Shown here: positions 8,688 through 17,221 of the stretch, piece by piece
How positions within the stretch are numbered: position 1 is the stretch's first letter
How the letters are laid out: every line of letters starts with the position of its first letter
Assembly: GCA_944321345.1 (NCBI GenBank)
Contig: CALUKY010000022.1
Coordinates: forward strand, 1-37,671
DNA length: 37,671 nt
DNA from: an uncultured Paraprevotella sp.
GTDB lineage: Bacteria > Bacteroidota > Bacteroidia > Bacteroidales > Bacteroidaceae
Direction: 5' to 3'
Translations under genes and position numbers: made by a program
Notes under the pieces: model-generated
What the model was told of the DNA's origin: nothing
The model's database searches: none
The model's input: only the letters and a program-made list of their open reading frames with translations

Positions 8688-8963
8688 TTAGGGGTTGTAT
8701 AAATCTTTATGATAAAAATTCAGAATATCCAGAATCATGGTGCGCGCTTCGCGTGCCGGACTTTCCGGGTTGACAGAAATTGCTTCTGAGTAACAATTGA
8801 TGGCCTGTTGCCAGTTTTGTTGTTTGCGATAGGCGTTTCCAAGCAGATAGAAAAGTTCATCTGCAGGATATTTTTCGTGAGCAAGTAATTCCCGAAGTTT
8901 CGGGATAACCTCTTCAACGAGTCCATCATGCAATAGTCTTTTGCATTCGGTGATTTCCTTCAT
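8688..8963 (-). CDS. Small tetratricopeptide-repeat protein
   Basis: This 91-residue protein contains about one and a half TPR units; the clearest, at residues 36-70, has the pattern LFYLLGNAYRKQQNWQQAI followed by NCYSEAISVNP. It has no signal peptide, so it is probably cytosolic. It is the first gene of the oxidoreductase operon, 34 bases before the ferredoxin gene and downstream of a good promoter element. TPR proteins are usually protein-binding scaffolds. A role in assembling or positioning the oxidoreductase is possible from context but not shown. Confidence 0.85.
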   Translation of the reverse strand: MKEITECKRLLHDGLVEEVIPKLRELLAHEKYPADELFYLLGNAYRKQQNWQQAINCYSEAISVNPESPAREARTMILDILNFYHKDLYNP

Positions 8964-8988
8964 AAAAATGTCCTTTTAAACCTTATTA

Positions 8989-8996
8989 CAAAGATA
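8989..8996 (-). promoter_or_regulatory. Bacteroidota -7 promoter element (oxidoreductase operon)
   Basis: On the minus strand this reads TATCTTTG, matching TAnnTTTG, 25 bases before the start of the TPR gene at 8963. The rest of 8964-9190 is A+T-rich, with no gene or RNA that I can recognise. Confidence 0.55.
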
Positions 8997-9190
8997 CTCT
9001 CATATTCTCCAATTATTCCCGATTTTGGTTATTTTAAACATATATTAATTTAAAAATTAATAATATTATGTTTTGGTGTTTCAGTAATTATTTGATTTAC
9101 AGGGCGTAGTGTAAAAAGGCTTAGTTAGTTTGGTTTGCAACTATTTTGTCCTAAAAAAAACAATGGTTGAATTTTCCGGGGATATTCCTG

Positions 9191-9239
9191 ATAGAAAAAC
9201 AGATGGCAGGAAAAACAAATCTGTTTCTGCCATCTGTTT
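9191..9239 (-). terminator. Hairpin terminator after the DUF4468 gene
   Basis: AAACAGATGGCAG at 9197-9209 and CTGCCATCTGTTT at 9227-9239 form a perfect 13-bp stem with a 17-base loop. Read on the minus strand the stem is followed by a short T-run. It lies 20 bases after the stop codon at 9259. Confidence 0.8.
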
Positions 9240-9258
9240 CTGTAAAAGTTTCTGTTCA

Positions 9259-9876
9259 CTATTCGTCGATCAGTTCCGTAGCCTGATTCTGTATCTTGAT
9301 TTCTTTTTCAAATTCTTCACGTGCCTGTTTGAAGATACTTTCTACACGGTCTACAGTTTTTCTACGGAATTTTCCGGAAATAGGGTAAAGTTTGGTTCCG
9401 GCTTTATTGATAGCTTCCTTGTCGCTGATCCATTCTTCGGCTTTGTAGGTTTCTCCATTTTGTCCGTCCATGTCCTCGCGATAATAGTAGCTGATTTGAG
9501 TGATGATCATTTTGCATTTGCCGTCCGAACAGGTTACATTCAGCAGATAGTTGAAACGGGTGCGATCCAGATACAGGATCTTTTTCTTGAAAACGAGCCA
9601 TTCTTCAAACCGGGCGGTAATCGTGCCGTTGGCAGGATCTTCGGACGTGATGCGGGTGCGTGACAGCTGGTTTTCTTCTTTGGTCATTCTTTTAACGAAG
9701 TCGCTCATCACCTGATAAATTTCACTCTTGTTTTTGTCTTTTACGGCAAATGTCTGTTGGAATACAATCTGTCCGTTTACTTCGGGTACGGCTCCTGCCA
9801 GATATTTCGAGTCATCAGTTTTGGCAAAAACGAACAAAGGCAGGCAAAATAATAAGGTAAATAATAACTGTTTCAT
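9259..9876 (-). CDS. Secreted DUF4468 (TBP-like fold) domain protein
   Basis: This 205-residue protein has a signal peptide (MKQLLFTLLFCLPLFVFAK) and a single domain resembling DUF4468, a Bacteroidota family predicted to have a TBP-like fold and without known function. The block GQIVFQQTFAVKDKNKSEIY opens the domain, and ARFEEWLVFKKK with a following LNVTCSDGKCKMIITQI strand is typical of it. The C-terminal 45 residues are helical and highly charged. The frame is open upstream to 9954, but the start at 9876 is chosen because the signal peptide begins there. It appears to be a single-gene unit with its own promoter and terminator. Confidence 0.82.
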   Translation of the reverse strand: MKQLLFTLLFCLPLFVFAKTDDSKYLAGAVPEVNGQIVFQQTFAVKDKNKSEIYQVMSDFVKRMTKEENQLSRTRITSEDPANGTITARFEEWLVFKKKILYLDRTRFNYLLNVTCSDGKCKMIITQISYYYREDMDGQNGETYKAEEWISDKEAINKAGTKLYPISGKFRRKTVDRVESIFKQAREEFEKEIKIQNQATELIDE

Positions 9877-9899
9877 GTTTTGTTTCTTTAGTTTCACTG

Positions 9900-9907
9900 C
9901 AAATTTA
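9900..9907 (-). promoter_or_regulatory. Bacteroidota -7 promoter element (DUF4468 gene)
   Basis: On the minus strand this reads TAAATTTG, matching TAnnTTTG, 23 bases before the start at 9876. It supports the shorter start, because the longer frame would begin upstream of the promoter. Confidence 0.5.
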
Positions 9908-9965
9908 AACAAAAGGGCAAAATAATTTATATGTGCTCTGAATGTTTTATGCAAATTAACTACTT

Positions 9966-10694
9966 TTACACAGTATGTTCGTTCAGGAAGTTCATCAAAG
10001 TGCCTTTATAACTTTCTGAAACCGGAATACGGGTTTTGCCGAAAACGATAATGCCCCGTTCCAGAGTCTTTACTTTGGTTGTCTGTACGATGTATGAGCG
10101 GTGTACGCGCATGAAACGGGGTGAGGGTAACCGTTCTTCCATCGACTTCATACTGGCCAGAGTAATAACCGGGCGGATCTCGTTTTCCAGATAGATTTTC
10201 AAATAGTCCTTCAGTCCTTCTATGTACAGTATGTCTTTCAATGCGATTTGAATCAGTTTATAGTCTGATTTTACATAAATGAAATCTTCCTCCGATACTT
10301 CTTTTTCTGCACTTTTTTCTGCACTGGAGTTCTTCATCTGAAACCATTCCAACGCTTTTTTGACGGCTTCCATAAAGTCGGTATAGCTGAAAGGTTTGAG
10401 CAGATAGTCCAAGGCGTTGGCCCGGAATCCGTCCAAAGCGTACTGCTGGAAAGCGGTCGTGAAAATAATACGTACGTGGTTCGGGAGCATTCTCGAAAAT
10501 TCAAGACCATTGAGATCGGGCATCTGTATATCCAGAAAAATAATGTCTATCCGGTTCCAGTCCACTTTCGACAGGGCTTCAACGGCACTGCTGTATTTCC
10601 CTTCCAGAGTCAGAAAAGGAGTTTTCTGGATGTAGGACTCCAGCAAGTCCAGGGCCAGCGGTTCGTCGTCGATAATGACACAATGAAGTTCCAT
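9966..10694 (-). CDS. LytTR-family response regulator
   Basis: This 242-residue regulator has a receiver domain (residues 1-115) and a LytTR DNA-binding domain (about 145-240). Receiver features include the acidic pair at 9-10, the phospho-acceptor Asp55 in FLDIQMPDLNG, Thr79/Thr80 and Lys100 in YLLKPFS. The LytTR part contains IYVKSDYKLIQI and the RVHRSYIV segment. The start at 10694 (MELHCVIIDDEP) is chosen over the longer frame to 10748, because it matches the normal receiver N-terminus and leaves four bases after the kinase stop. It is the last gene of the efflux operon and should act with the adjacent LytS-like kinase. Confidence 0.93.
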   Translation of the reverse strand: MELHCVIIDDEPLALDLLESYIQKTPFLTLEGKYSSAVEALSKVDWNRIDIIFLDIQMPDLNGLEFSRMLPNHVRIIFTTAFQQYALDGFRANALDYLLKPFSYTDFMEAVKKALEWFQMKNSSAEKSAEKEVSEEDFIYVKSDYKLIQIALKDILYIEGLKDYLKIYLENEIRPVITLASMKSMEERLPSPRFMRVHRSYIVQTTKVKTLERGIIVFGKTRIPVSESYKGTLMNFLNEHTV

Positions 10695-10698
10695 AATC

Positions 10699-11778
10699 TT
10701 ATTCGGTATAAATAGTGAGTTCAGAGATATAAGTATTGTTTGCTGCATCCGTATATTGTTTCCATTCGTGGCGGTCGGGGTACATCAGGAGGAGTCTGCG
10801 TTTGACTTGTTCCAATCCGATACCGCTGCCGCTCACATCATTCTTTTTCTTCGGGAAGTTGGAATTTTCCGTGCGGAAATAGATGATGTGCTGTTCGTCA
10901 GTGCGCAACGAAATATGAATAAAGCTCTTTTCCATCGGACTGATTCCGTGCTTGAATGCGTTCTCAATCAATGAGATGAAAATTAACGGAGCGATGGGAA
11001 GATCCTGGTTCTGAAACAAATCAATGTGAAACTGTACGTCTACTTCCTTGCTGAGACGGATGCGCATCAGAGAGATGTAGTTGTTCAGAAAATCGCATTC
11101 TTTTTTCAGACTCACGAACTGCTGTTCGTTGTCGTAAAGCACATGGCGCAGGAGTTTGCTCAGGTCGAGTACCGCATTTTGCGCTTTTTCCTGATTGAAG
11201 GCAATCAGTGCATAAATGTTGTTCAGCGTGTTGAGCAGAAAATGCGGGTTGATCTGGCTGCGCAGGTTCTGCAGTTCTGCTTCGGTGCGTTTGAGTTCGG
11301 CATCCTGGCGGGCCATTTCGGCATGTTGCCATTGCTGGCTCATGCGGGTGATGGCGGCCAATGCGGTGGCAAATATATAATGAACCAGTTCGCGGATGCA
11401 GAACAGAACCTTGTCGCTCCACTCCAATACCCGGTGCATGTGATGCGGCCGGATGGGATAAAGCGTATCCATCAGGGTAAACCAGAAGCGGGTGAACAGG
11501 AAGGCGACGACGAAAGTGCCTACATTGGCCAGAATGAACTCCTTCTTCCGGTGTGCCAACAGGTATTTTGGAACCCAGAACAGATAGTTTCCGTAGAACA
11601 CGATGCTCAGGGTAAGCGGAGCGCCCATCATCTTGATCCATTCTTTCGAACCGAGCTCTTCGCTGCCTCGGTTCATGAGCATGAAGGGGAATACGAACAG
11701 AAAAGTCCAAGAGAACAGGTGGATGACCCATTCTCCTGGAATTTTACCTTGTGAAAAGAATATTTTAAGTTTATTCAT
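10699..11778 (-). CDS. LytS/YehU-like sensor histidine kinase
   Basis: This 359-residue membrane kinase has about four N-terminal membrane helices (residues 15-35, 52-70, 82-103 and 125-145) and a short coiled linker rich in Gln, Glu and Arg. The His_kinase domain has the phospho-acceptor His179 in INPHFLLNTLNN. The ATPase domain shows an N-box with Asn273 in LIENAFKHGI and a GSGIGLEQVKRRL G-box near 317-329. No extracytoplasmic sensing domain is visible, so it may sense within the membrane or through a partner. Its start overlaps the ABC permease stop by eight bases, which suggests coupled synthesis with the transporter. Confidence 0.93.
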   Translation of the reverse strand: MNKLKIFFSQGKIPGEWVIHLFSWTFLFVFPFMLMNRGSEELGSKEWIKMMGAPLTLSIVFYGNYLFWVPKYLLAHRKKEFILANVGTFVVAFLFTRFWFTLMDTLYPIRPHHMHRVLEWSDKVLFCIRELVHYIFATALAAITRMSQQWQHAEMARQDAELKRTEAELQNLRSQINPHFLLNTLNNIYALIAFNQEKAQNAVLDLSKLLRHVLYDNEQQFVSLKKECDFLNNYISLMRIRLSKEVDVQFHIDLFQNQDLPIAPLIFISLIENAFKHGISPMEKSFIHISLRTDEQHIIYFRTENSNFPKKKNDVSGSGIGLEQVKRRLLLMYPDRHEWKQYTDAANNTYISELTIYTE

Positions 11779-13009
11779 ATCTGATTGCTTCTATCGGATT
11801 CATTCTTGCGGCTTTCTGTGCGGGATACCATCCGAAGAACACTCCGATGAAGGTACACACACCAAAACTTACAAAGATACTCCAAGGTTGGATATAAATA
11901 GGCATGTTGGCCAGTATTTTTATTAAAAATGATGCTCCGATGCCGAAAACGATTCCCAAGATACCTCCCGATATACTCAGCAGGGCTGCTTCGATGAGGA
12001 ACTGGCTCAGAATATCAATGCCTCGGGCACCTACCGACATACGCAGACCGATTTCCTTGGTGCGTTCGGTTACCGATACATACATGATGTTCATGATACC
12101 GATGCCGCCGACAATCAGCGAGATACCGGCCACGCTACCTAACAGGATGGTGAGCAGATTCATGGTGGAATTCATCATGGAGGCCATTTCTTCCTGACTC
12201 CGTATCGTGAAGTCATCCTCCTCGGCCTCGGTTGTTTCTGTGGCATCCTTCAACTTGTGTGTGCGGCGCAGAATGGAGGTGATATCTTCGATAGCCGCAT
12301 CAGTAGCTTCTTCGGTCACTGCCGAGCAGTTGATTCCCTGAAGATAAGTCACGGCCAGAATACGTTTCATGACAGTGGTATAGGGAGCTAGTGCCAGATC
12401 GTCCTGGTCCATACCCATGGAATTGTAGCCTTTTGACTTGAGAACACCGATCACGCGGAAGGGAATGGAATTGAAGCGTACCACCTTGCCGATCGGGTCG
12501 CTGCCGTCGGGGAAAAGGTTCTCCACAACCGTTTTACCTAACAGACACACTTTAGCGGCCGTTTTGATCTCCTGATCGGTAAACATCTCGCCGTCTTCCA
12601 CTTCCAACTGACGGATTTCCAGATAGTCCTGATTGATTCCGTAGATGGTAGACGGGGTGTTGTTGTTACCCGACACGAACTGTCCGCTACTGTTTACGGA
12701 AGGACTGATGGCGGTGATGAAACGGGCTTCGTCGCGCAACGCTTCAAAGTCACTGATCTTCAGCGTCTGCATTTCGCTCGGGTCCTGGCGTACGCCTCCC
12801 CGCATATCTGCTCCCGGATGGATCATAATCATGTTGGAACCCATTTCGGAGATCTGCTGCCGGATGCTCCGTTTGGAGCCTTGTCCGATGGCCAGCATGG
12901 CAATGACTGAAGCCACACCGATAATGATACCCAGTGCCGTAAGGAACGAGCGCAGCTTGTTGGCCGCGATGGCTTTCAGTGCTATTTTGAAAAGATTGAT
13001 TGTATTCAT
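11771..13009 (-). CDS. MacB-like ABC transporter permease
   Basis: This 412-residue permease has a first membrane helix at about residues 18-42 (LRSFLTALGIIIGVASVIAML), a large periplasmic MacB_PCD domain (about 45-280), and three C-terminal helices forming an FtsX domain from about 283. This four-helix layout is that of type VII (MacB/LolCE) transporters, which drive periplasmic mechanotransmission rather than classic transport. The ATPase is encoded separately just upstream, unlike E. coli MacB, where it is fused. Together with the MacA-like and TolC-like proteins it should form a tripartite efflux or export pump. The substrate is unknown. Confidence 0.93.
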   Translation of the reverse strand: MNTINLFKIALKAIAANKLRSFLTALGIIIGVASVIAMLAIGQGSKRSIRQQISEMGSNMIMIHPGADMRGGVRQDPSEMQTLKISDFEALRDEARFITAISPSVNSSGQFVSGNNNTPSTIYGINQDYLEIRQLEVEDGEMFTDQEIKTAAKVCLLGKTVVENLFPDGSDPIGKVVRFNSIPFRVIGVLKSKGYNSMGMDQDDLALAPYTTVMKRILAVTYLQGINCSAVTEEATDAAIEDITSILRRTHKLKDATETTEAEEDDFTIRSQEEMASMMNSTMNLLTILLGSVAGISLIVGGIGIMNIMYVSVTERTKEIGLRMSVGARGIDILSQFLIEAALLSISGGILGIVFGIGASFLIKILANMPIYIQPWSIFVSFGVCTFIGVFFGWYPAQKAARMNPIEAIRYE

Positions 13010-13021
13010 ACTGCGATTCTA

Positions 13022-13780
13022 TTAGTCATCCTGAGGCTTGGGCAGCTTGGCGAGCGCTTCGGCGGCGGAGAGAATATTCGGGTTGATCACATCTTCCCGG
13101 ATCTTGCCGTCGCGGAGCACGATGTTGCGGCTGCTGTATTGTGCGATTTCAGGATTGTGCGTTACAAATATGATGGTTCTTCCTTCGCGGTGCAGCTGTT
13201 GGAACAGCACCAGAATCTCGAACGATGTGCGGGTATCCAGATTACCGGTAGCCTCGTCGGCCAGAATCACTGCCGGATTATTTACTAAAGCGCGGGCGAT
13301 GGCCACACGCTGCATCTGTCCGCCCGACATCTGGTTTGACTTGTGATAGAGACGGTCGCCCAGACCTACCATTTCAAGAGCCTTGATGGCTCTTTCCTTA
13401 CGTTCCTTGGTCGATACGGACGCATTATACATCAGCGGCAATTCCACATTCTCGATAGCCGTGGTCTTGGCCAGGAGGTTGTAATTCTGAAATACGAATC
13501 CGATCTTACGGTTACGCAGAATGGCGCGCTGTGTGCGGCTCATATTTTTCACCGGAGAGCCGTCGAGAATATATTCTCCGCTGGTCGGCGTATCGAGACA
13601 TCCCAACTGGTTCAGCAAGGTAGACTTGCCGGAGCCGGAAGTACCCATGATGGTGACGAATTCTCCTTCATAGATTTTGAAAGACACTCCGCGCAGGGCG
13701 TGAACAATTTCGTCACCAACCAGAAAGTTGCGTTTTACATCCTGTAGCTCAATGACTACTTTTCTTTTGTCTTCTTCCAT
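13022..13780 (-). CDS. ABC transporter ATP-binding protein (MacB/LolD type)
   Basis: This 252-residue ATPase has Walker A at residues 46-53 (GTSGSGKS), a Q-loop Gln at 98, signature MSGGQ at 151-155, Walker B ILADE at 172-176 and a switch His at 208. The sequence is closest to the MacB/LolD/FtsE group that partners FtsX-type permeases. It is preceded by the MacA-like gene (14 bases) and followed by the permease gene (12 bases). The signature has Met in place of the usual Leu, a mild variation. Confidence 0.95.
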   Translation of the reverse strand: MEEDKRKVVIELQDVKRNFLVGDEIVHALRGVSFKIYEGEFVTIMGTSGSGKSTLLNQLGCLDTPTSGEYILDGSPVKNMSRTQRAILRNRKIGFVFQNYNLLAKTTAIENVELPLMYNASVSTKERKERAIKALEMVGLGDRLYHKSNQMSGGQMQRVAIARALVNNPAVILADEATGNLDTRTSFEILVLFQQLHREGRTIIFVTHNPEIAQYSSRNIVLRDGKIREDVINPNILSAAEALAKLPKPQDD

Positions 13781-13794
13781 AATCCATTCTGATT

Positions 13795-14964
13795 TTATTT
13801 CTTTTTCTTGTCTCCCGGGCGTGGCATGAACGGACTGCTTTCTGCCTGTTGCGTTTCTTCCATATCTTCCTGAAGCTCTTTTACACTCATGATTACCTCT
13901 GTGTTCTCAGGCACTCCGCTCAGAATCTCCGTGCGGGTTCCGTCGGATACACCGATCTTGACCGGATAAGCCTTCAGGACATTGCCGTTCTTCACCCAAA
14001 GTTTGTTAGGCCCTTTGCAATCTTCGATTTTTACATCTTTCAGAGTAGTGGCAGAAGGCGTAAAGCGCAAGGCCTTGGATTTCACGCTGACTACATCCGG
14101 ACGCTCTATGGTGATGATGCTCACATTGGCGGTGAGTCCCGGTTTCAGTTTCAGGTCTTTGTTCGGTGCCGAGATCACTACTTCGTAAGTTACTACGTTG
14201 CTTTCGGTTACAGCCTCCTGACGTACCTGAGTGACCACTCCGTTAAAGGTATCATCCGGAAACGCGTCTACGGTGAAGCTTACTTTCTGTCCTTCCTTGA
14301 TGTTGCCTATGTCGGCTTCGTCAATGTCGGCTACTACCTGCATGTCGGTCAGGTCCTGTGCGATGGTAAACAGGGTTGGAGTGCTGTAGCTGGAGGCAAC
14401 GGTCTGTCCTTCTTCCACGTCCTTGCCCAGTACAATACCGTCAATCGGAGAGGTAATGATGGCATAACCCAGGTTGGTCTGCGCTTTCTTTACGTTTTCC
14501 TCTTTGGTCTTTACGTCCTCGGAGGCCTTTTGAAAACTGAGGCGTGCCACTTCGTAATCGTTCCGGCTTACCAGTCCTTTGTCATACAGATTCTTGTAGC
14601 GTTCGTAGTTGGCCTTCTGATACTCATACTCGCTCTTTGAACTGGTCAGGTTGGCCTGCGCGCTGTTGAGTTCGCTGATCAGGTTGGTCTTGTCGAGCTC
14701 CGCAATGATCTGTCCTTTTTTTACGACACTGTTGTAATCTACATAGATTTCGCTAATGATACCGGAAACCTGTGTACCTACATCCACACTGGTTACCGGT
14801 TCGATGCTACCGGTGGCCGTTACGATGCTTTTTATCGTATCCTTTTCCACTTTGGTGGTTTCATATTCCTGCTTCAGGTTCAGGTTGCCTTTGGGCCAGA
14901 AGAAAAATATTCCGGCGGCGATGACGACGATGGCCGAAGCCATGATGATCTTATTCTTTTTCAT
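13795..14964 (-). CDS. MacA/HlyD-like periplasmic adaptor (membrane fusion protein)
   Basis: This 389-residue protein has one N-terminal membrane helix (residues 6-23), a lipoyl-type half (SVDVGTQVSGIISEIYVDYN), a long alpha-hairpin (about 90-165, rich in Ala, Gln, Lys and Glu), the second lipoyl half (ITSPIDGIVLGKDVEEGQTV), and beta-barrel and membrane-proximal domains. It should bridge the MacB-like inner-membrane complex and the TolC-like channel encoded next to it. The tail is polybasic (GDKKKK). The gene order TolC-MacA-ATPase-permease fits a complete tripartite pump. Confidence 0.93.
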   Translation of the reverse strand: MKKNKIIMASAIVVIAAGIFFFWPKGNLNLKQEYETTKVEKDTIKSIVTATGSIEPVTSVDVGTQVSGIISEIYVDYNSVVKKGQIIAELDKTNLISELNSAQANLTSSKSEYEYQKANYERYKNLYDKGLVSRNDYEVARLSFQKASEDVKTKEENVKKAQTNLGYAIITSPIDGIVLGKDVEEGQTVASSYSTPTLFTIAQDLTDMQVVADIDEADIGNIKEGQKVSFTVDAFPDDTFNGVVTQVRQEAVTESNVVTYEVVISAPNKDLKLKPGLTANVSIITIERPDVVSVKSKALRFTPSATTLKDVKIEDCKGPNKLWVKNGNVLKAYPVKIGVSDGTRTEILSGVPENTEVIMSVKELQEDMEETQQAESSPFMPRPGDKKKK

Positions 14965-14997
14965 GATTCTGTCCTTTTAATTGAGGATGAAGTGATT

Positions 14998-16344
14998 TTA
15001 TAATGTCATGCTGTTGCCCTGATAGAATTTCAGGAGCTGGATATTCAGCAGGGTGGTGTATTTGCTTTGCAGCTTTTCCTGTTGTGCCTGGAGCAGATCA
15101 TCTTTTCCGGTGAGTAGTTCCACCACGTTTTTCAGTCCGTTTTCGAACTGCTCGTTCAACAGTCTGTAGCTGCTTTTCATACTTTCGGTCTTGGTGATCG
15201 AAGCCTTGAACTTTTCCTGATTGTTGCGTGCCTGGAGATTGTAGCTCTCGATGGTGTTGTACAGATTTTTCTGTTCTTCGGTCAGTTCCAGCAATTTGGT
15301 TACCTGATCCAGTTTGGCACGTTCCACGGCGCTTTTGTTCCGGCGGTTATTGAAGATCGGCACGGAGAGTGTCAGTCCGATGCTTCCGTTCAGATTCTCT
15401 TTCAGCTGGCTGGCCACCTGAGCTCCGGTACTGTAATGACTGTCGCTGATAGAAGCGTTGAGCGACAGGCTTGGCTGGTATCCGGCCTTGGCCACATCTA
15501 CACTCAGTTTGGCAGCCTCGATAGCGGTCTGCTTGCTTTGGATTTCCGGGCGCAACAGCAGGGCCTGACTGTAAACTTCGCTGCTGGAAGGCACTAACTG
15601 TAATGCCTGCTCGTCGGTAATCTCCAGATCGACAATCCGGAAGTCCGTACTCGGATCCAGTTCCAGCAGTTGCTTCAGTTGCAGGATGTAATCGTCAATC
15701 TGAGTCTGTGCGTTGACTACGTCATACTGGGCACTGCTCCATTGTGCTTCGAGCTGTTTCAGCTCCGTTTCGGAAAGCAGTCCGTTCTGCATCATTTCCT
15801 TTCCGCGTTCCACCTGCTTTTTGGCGGTTTCCAGAATGCTTTCATTCACTTTCTTGGCTTCGGTGGAGTACAGGATCTGAATATACAGCTGTGTGATTTG
15901 CTCCGTAATGCTGTTCTTGCTGATCTCTGTATCCAACTCGGCCATCTTTTTGTTCAACTTCTGTATCTTGATTGTGTTTGTGTTTGATTTGCCGTCCCAT
16001 ACGGTCCAGGAGGCATTCAGTGAATAGTTTCCGTTTTCGGTGAGTTTTTTGGTCGAGGTGTTGGCCATGCCGTTGGCTACAATGCTGTTCGGACTGTCTT
16101 GCAGCGGACGGTAGTTGAGCGACTGGTTCATGCCGAATGACAGGCTGGGGAAGAGGGCGGCCTGCGCTTCTTTGAGGCTGACTTCCTGCTGCTGTTCGCT
16201 TACATTGGATTTCTGTATCTGGATGTTGTTTTCTACGGCGTATTGGATGCAGCGTTCCAGATTCCATGTTTCTTCGTTGCCTGCTCTGATGTTGTTCATC
16301 ATGAAGAGAGACAACAGAGCTAAAAAATACTTCTTCTTGCTCAT
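14998..16344 (-). CDS. TolC-family outer-membrane efflux protein
   Basis: This 448-residue protein has a signal peptide (MSKKKYFLALLSLFMMNNIRAG) and two outer_membrane_efflux repeats, each with long coiled helices and short beta segments. Typical features are WNLERCIQYAVENNIQIQKS at the mature N-terminus, the YSLNASWTVWDG strand of the first repeat and the IGLTLSVPIFNNRR strand of the second. The frame extends to 16401, but the start at 16344 is chosen because the signal peptide begins there and the promoter element lies at 16371-16378. It heads the operon that continues with MacA-, ATPase- and permease-like genes and a two-component system. Confidence 0.93.
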   Translation of the reverse strand: MSKKKYFLALLSLFMMNNIRAGNEETWNLERCIQYAVENNIQIQKSNVSEQQQEVSLKEAQAALFPSLSFGMNQSLNYRPLQDSPNSIVANGMANTSTKKLTENGNYSLNASWTVWDGKSNTNTIKIQKLNKKMAELDTEISKNSITEQITQLYIQILYSTEAKKVNESILETAKKQVERGKEMMQNGLLSETELKQLEAQWSSAQYDVVNAQTQIDDYILQLKQLLELDPSTDFRIVDLEITDEQALQLVPSSSEVYSQALLLRPEIQSKQTAIEAAKLSVDVAKAGYQPSLSLNASISDSHYSTGAQVASQLKENLNGSIGLTLSVPIFNNRRNKSAVERAKLDQVTKLLELTEEQKNLYNTIESYNLQARNNQEKFKASITKTESMKSSYRLLNEQFENGLKNVVELLTGKDDLLQAQQEKLQSKYTTLLNIQLLKFYQGNSMTL

Positions 16345-16370
16345 AATCGTCTTGTTTGGTTTTACGGAGG

Positions 16371-16378
16371 CAAATTTA
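16371..16378 (-). promoter_or_regulatory. Bacteroidota -7 promoter element (TolC/MacAB/LytSR operon)
   Basis: On the minus strand this reads TAAATTTG, matching TAnnTTTG, 26 bases before the start at 16344. A TTGT lies 19 bases upstream (16401-16398) as a weak -33 box. Confidence 0.55.
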
Positions 16379-16464
16379 GAAGAGTGTGGCTTCTCGTACA
16401 ATTATAATATACAAAGGGGGCTTTTTTTTCGACGAAACACCCTTTTTATTCTATTAAAATATTG

Positions 16465-16472
16465 TACCTTTG
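16465..16472 (+). promoter_or_regulatory. Bacteroidota -7 promoter element (riboflavin synthase)
   Basis: TACCTTTG matches TAnnTTTG, 27 bases before the ATG at 16500; a T-run at 16443-16446 can serve as -33. The leader is too short to hold an FMN riboswitch, and none is visible. Confidence 0.55.
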
Positions 16473-16499
16473 AAGGGTAAAAACCATAAATGCAAGCTT

Positions 16500-17114
16500 A
16501 TGTTTTCTGGAATAGTAGAAGAATGTGCCCAGGTTGTGGCCATTGAAAAAGAGTTGGAAAATGTGCATTTCACCCTGAAATGCTCTTTTGTGGATGAGTT
16601 GAAAATTGATCAGAGTGTGGCTCATAACGGTGTTTGCCTTACCGTGGTACGTATAGAGAACGGTACTTATACAGTAACCGCCATGAAGGAAACTCTGGAC
16701 CGCAGCAATCTGGGATTGCTGCAGGTGGGTGATGAAGTCAATGTAGAGCGCTCCATGATGATGAACGGACGTCTGGACGGACATATCGTGCAGGGTCATG
16801 TAGACCAGACCGCCGAGTGTGTGTCGGTAGAAGATGCAGAAGGTAGCCATGTGTTTACTTTCCGTTATGCCTTTGATCCGGAGATGGCCAAACGCGGTTA
16901 TTTTACCGTAGACAAAGGTTCGGTAACCGTGAACGGAGTAAGCCTTACAGTGTGCAATCCTACGCAGGATACTTTCCAGGTGTGCATCATTCCTTATACT
17001 TTTGATCACACTAACTTCCATACTTTCAAGCCGGGTAGTGTCGTTAATCTGGAATTTGACATTATCGGCAAGTATCTGAGCCGTATGATGTCGCTTACCG
17101 GTCAGCAGGGTTAA
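16500..17114 (+). CDS. ribE: Riboflavin synthase, alpha chain
   Basis: This 204-residue enzyme dismutates two 6,7-dimethyl-8-ribityllumazine molecules into riboflavin and a pyrimidine. It has the standard N-terminus MFSGIVEE and two lumazine-binding barrels, marked by NGVCLTV at residues 43-49 and NGVSLTV at 145-151, with HIVQGHVD at 95-102. The frame can be extended 10 codons upstream, but MFSG is the conserved family start and the extension would overlap the promoter. The length is normal. It is a single-gene unit, not clustered with other riboflavin genes here. Confidence 0.96.
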   Translation: MFSGIVEECAQVVAIEKELENVHFTLKCSFVDELKIDQSVAHNGVCLTVVRIENGTYTVTAMKETLDRSNLGLLQVGDEVNVERSMMMNGRLDGHIVQGHVDQTAECVSVEDAEGSHVFTFRYAFDPEMAKRGYFTVDKGSVTVNGVSLTVCNPTQDTFQVCIIPYTFDHTNFHTFKPGSVVNLEFDIIGKYLSRMMSLTGQQG

Positions 17115-17138
17115 GCCATAGCAAGGGGGGATATAAAT

Positions 17139-17200
17139 AAACAAATAAGGCGCTTTCTTACTTGTATCGTCAAGCAATGAAAGCGCCTTATTTGTTTTTC
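17139..17200. terminator. Perfect 19-bp bidirectional terminator between ribE and the PqqD cassette
   Basis: The arm at 17139-17157 pairs without mismatch with 17179-17197, with a 21-base loop. T-rich sequence (TTTGTTTTTCTTTT) follows on the plus side and A-rich sequence precedes the left arm. It lies between convergent genes ending at 17114 and 17222 and can serve both. Confidence 0.9.
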
Positions 17201-17221
17201 TTTTGTGTTTCAGAGCGGATC

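Noticed and set aside
9130-9663. 177-aa plus-strand frame over the end of the DUF4468 gene
   Set aside because: It runs through the terminator hairpin and antisense to the coding region, with no motif.
11026-11754. 242-aa plus-strand frame opposite the histidine kinase gene
   Set aside because: The kinase frame has all conserved boxes; the opposite frame shows no domain and no promoter.
13849-14640. 263-aa plus-strand frame opposite the MacA-like gene
   Set aside because: It is fully antisense to a gene with clear family motifs and is low in recognisable structure, so it is a codon-bias shadow.
16473-16499. FMN riboswitch before ribE
   Set aside because: The leader is under 30 nt and none of the conserved RFN blocks is present.
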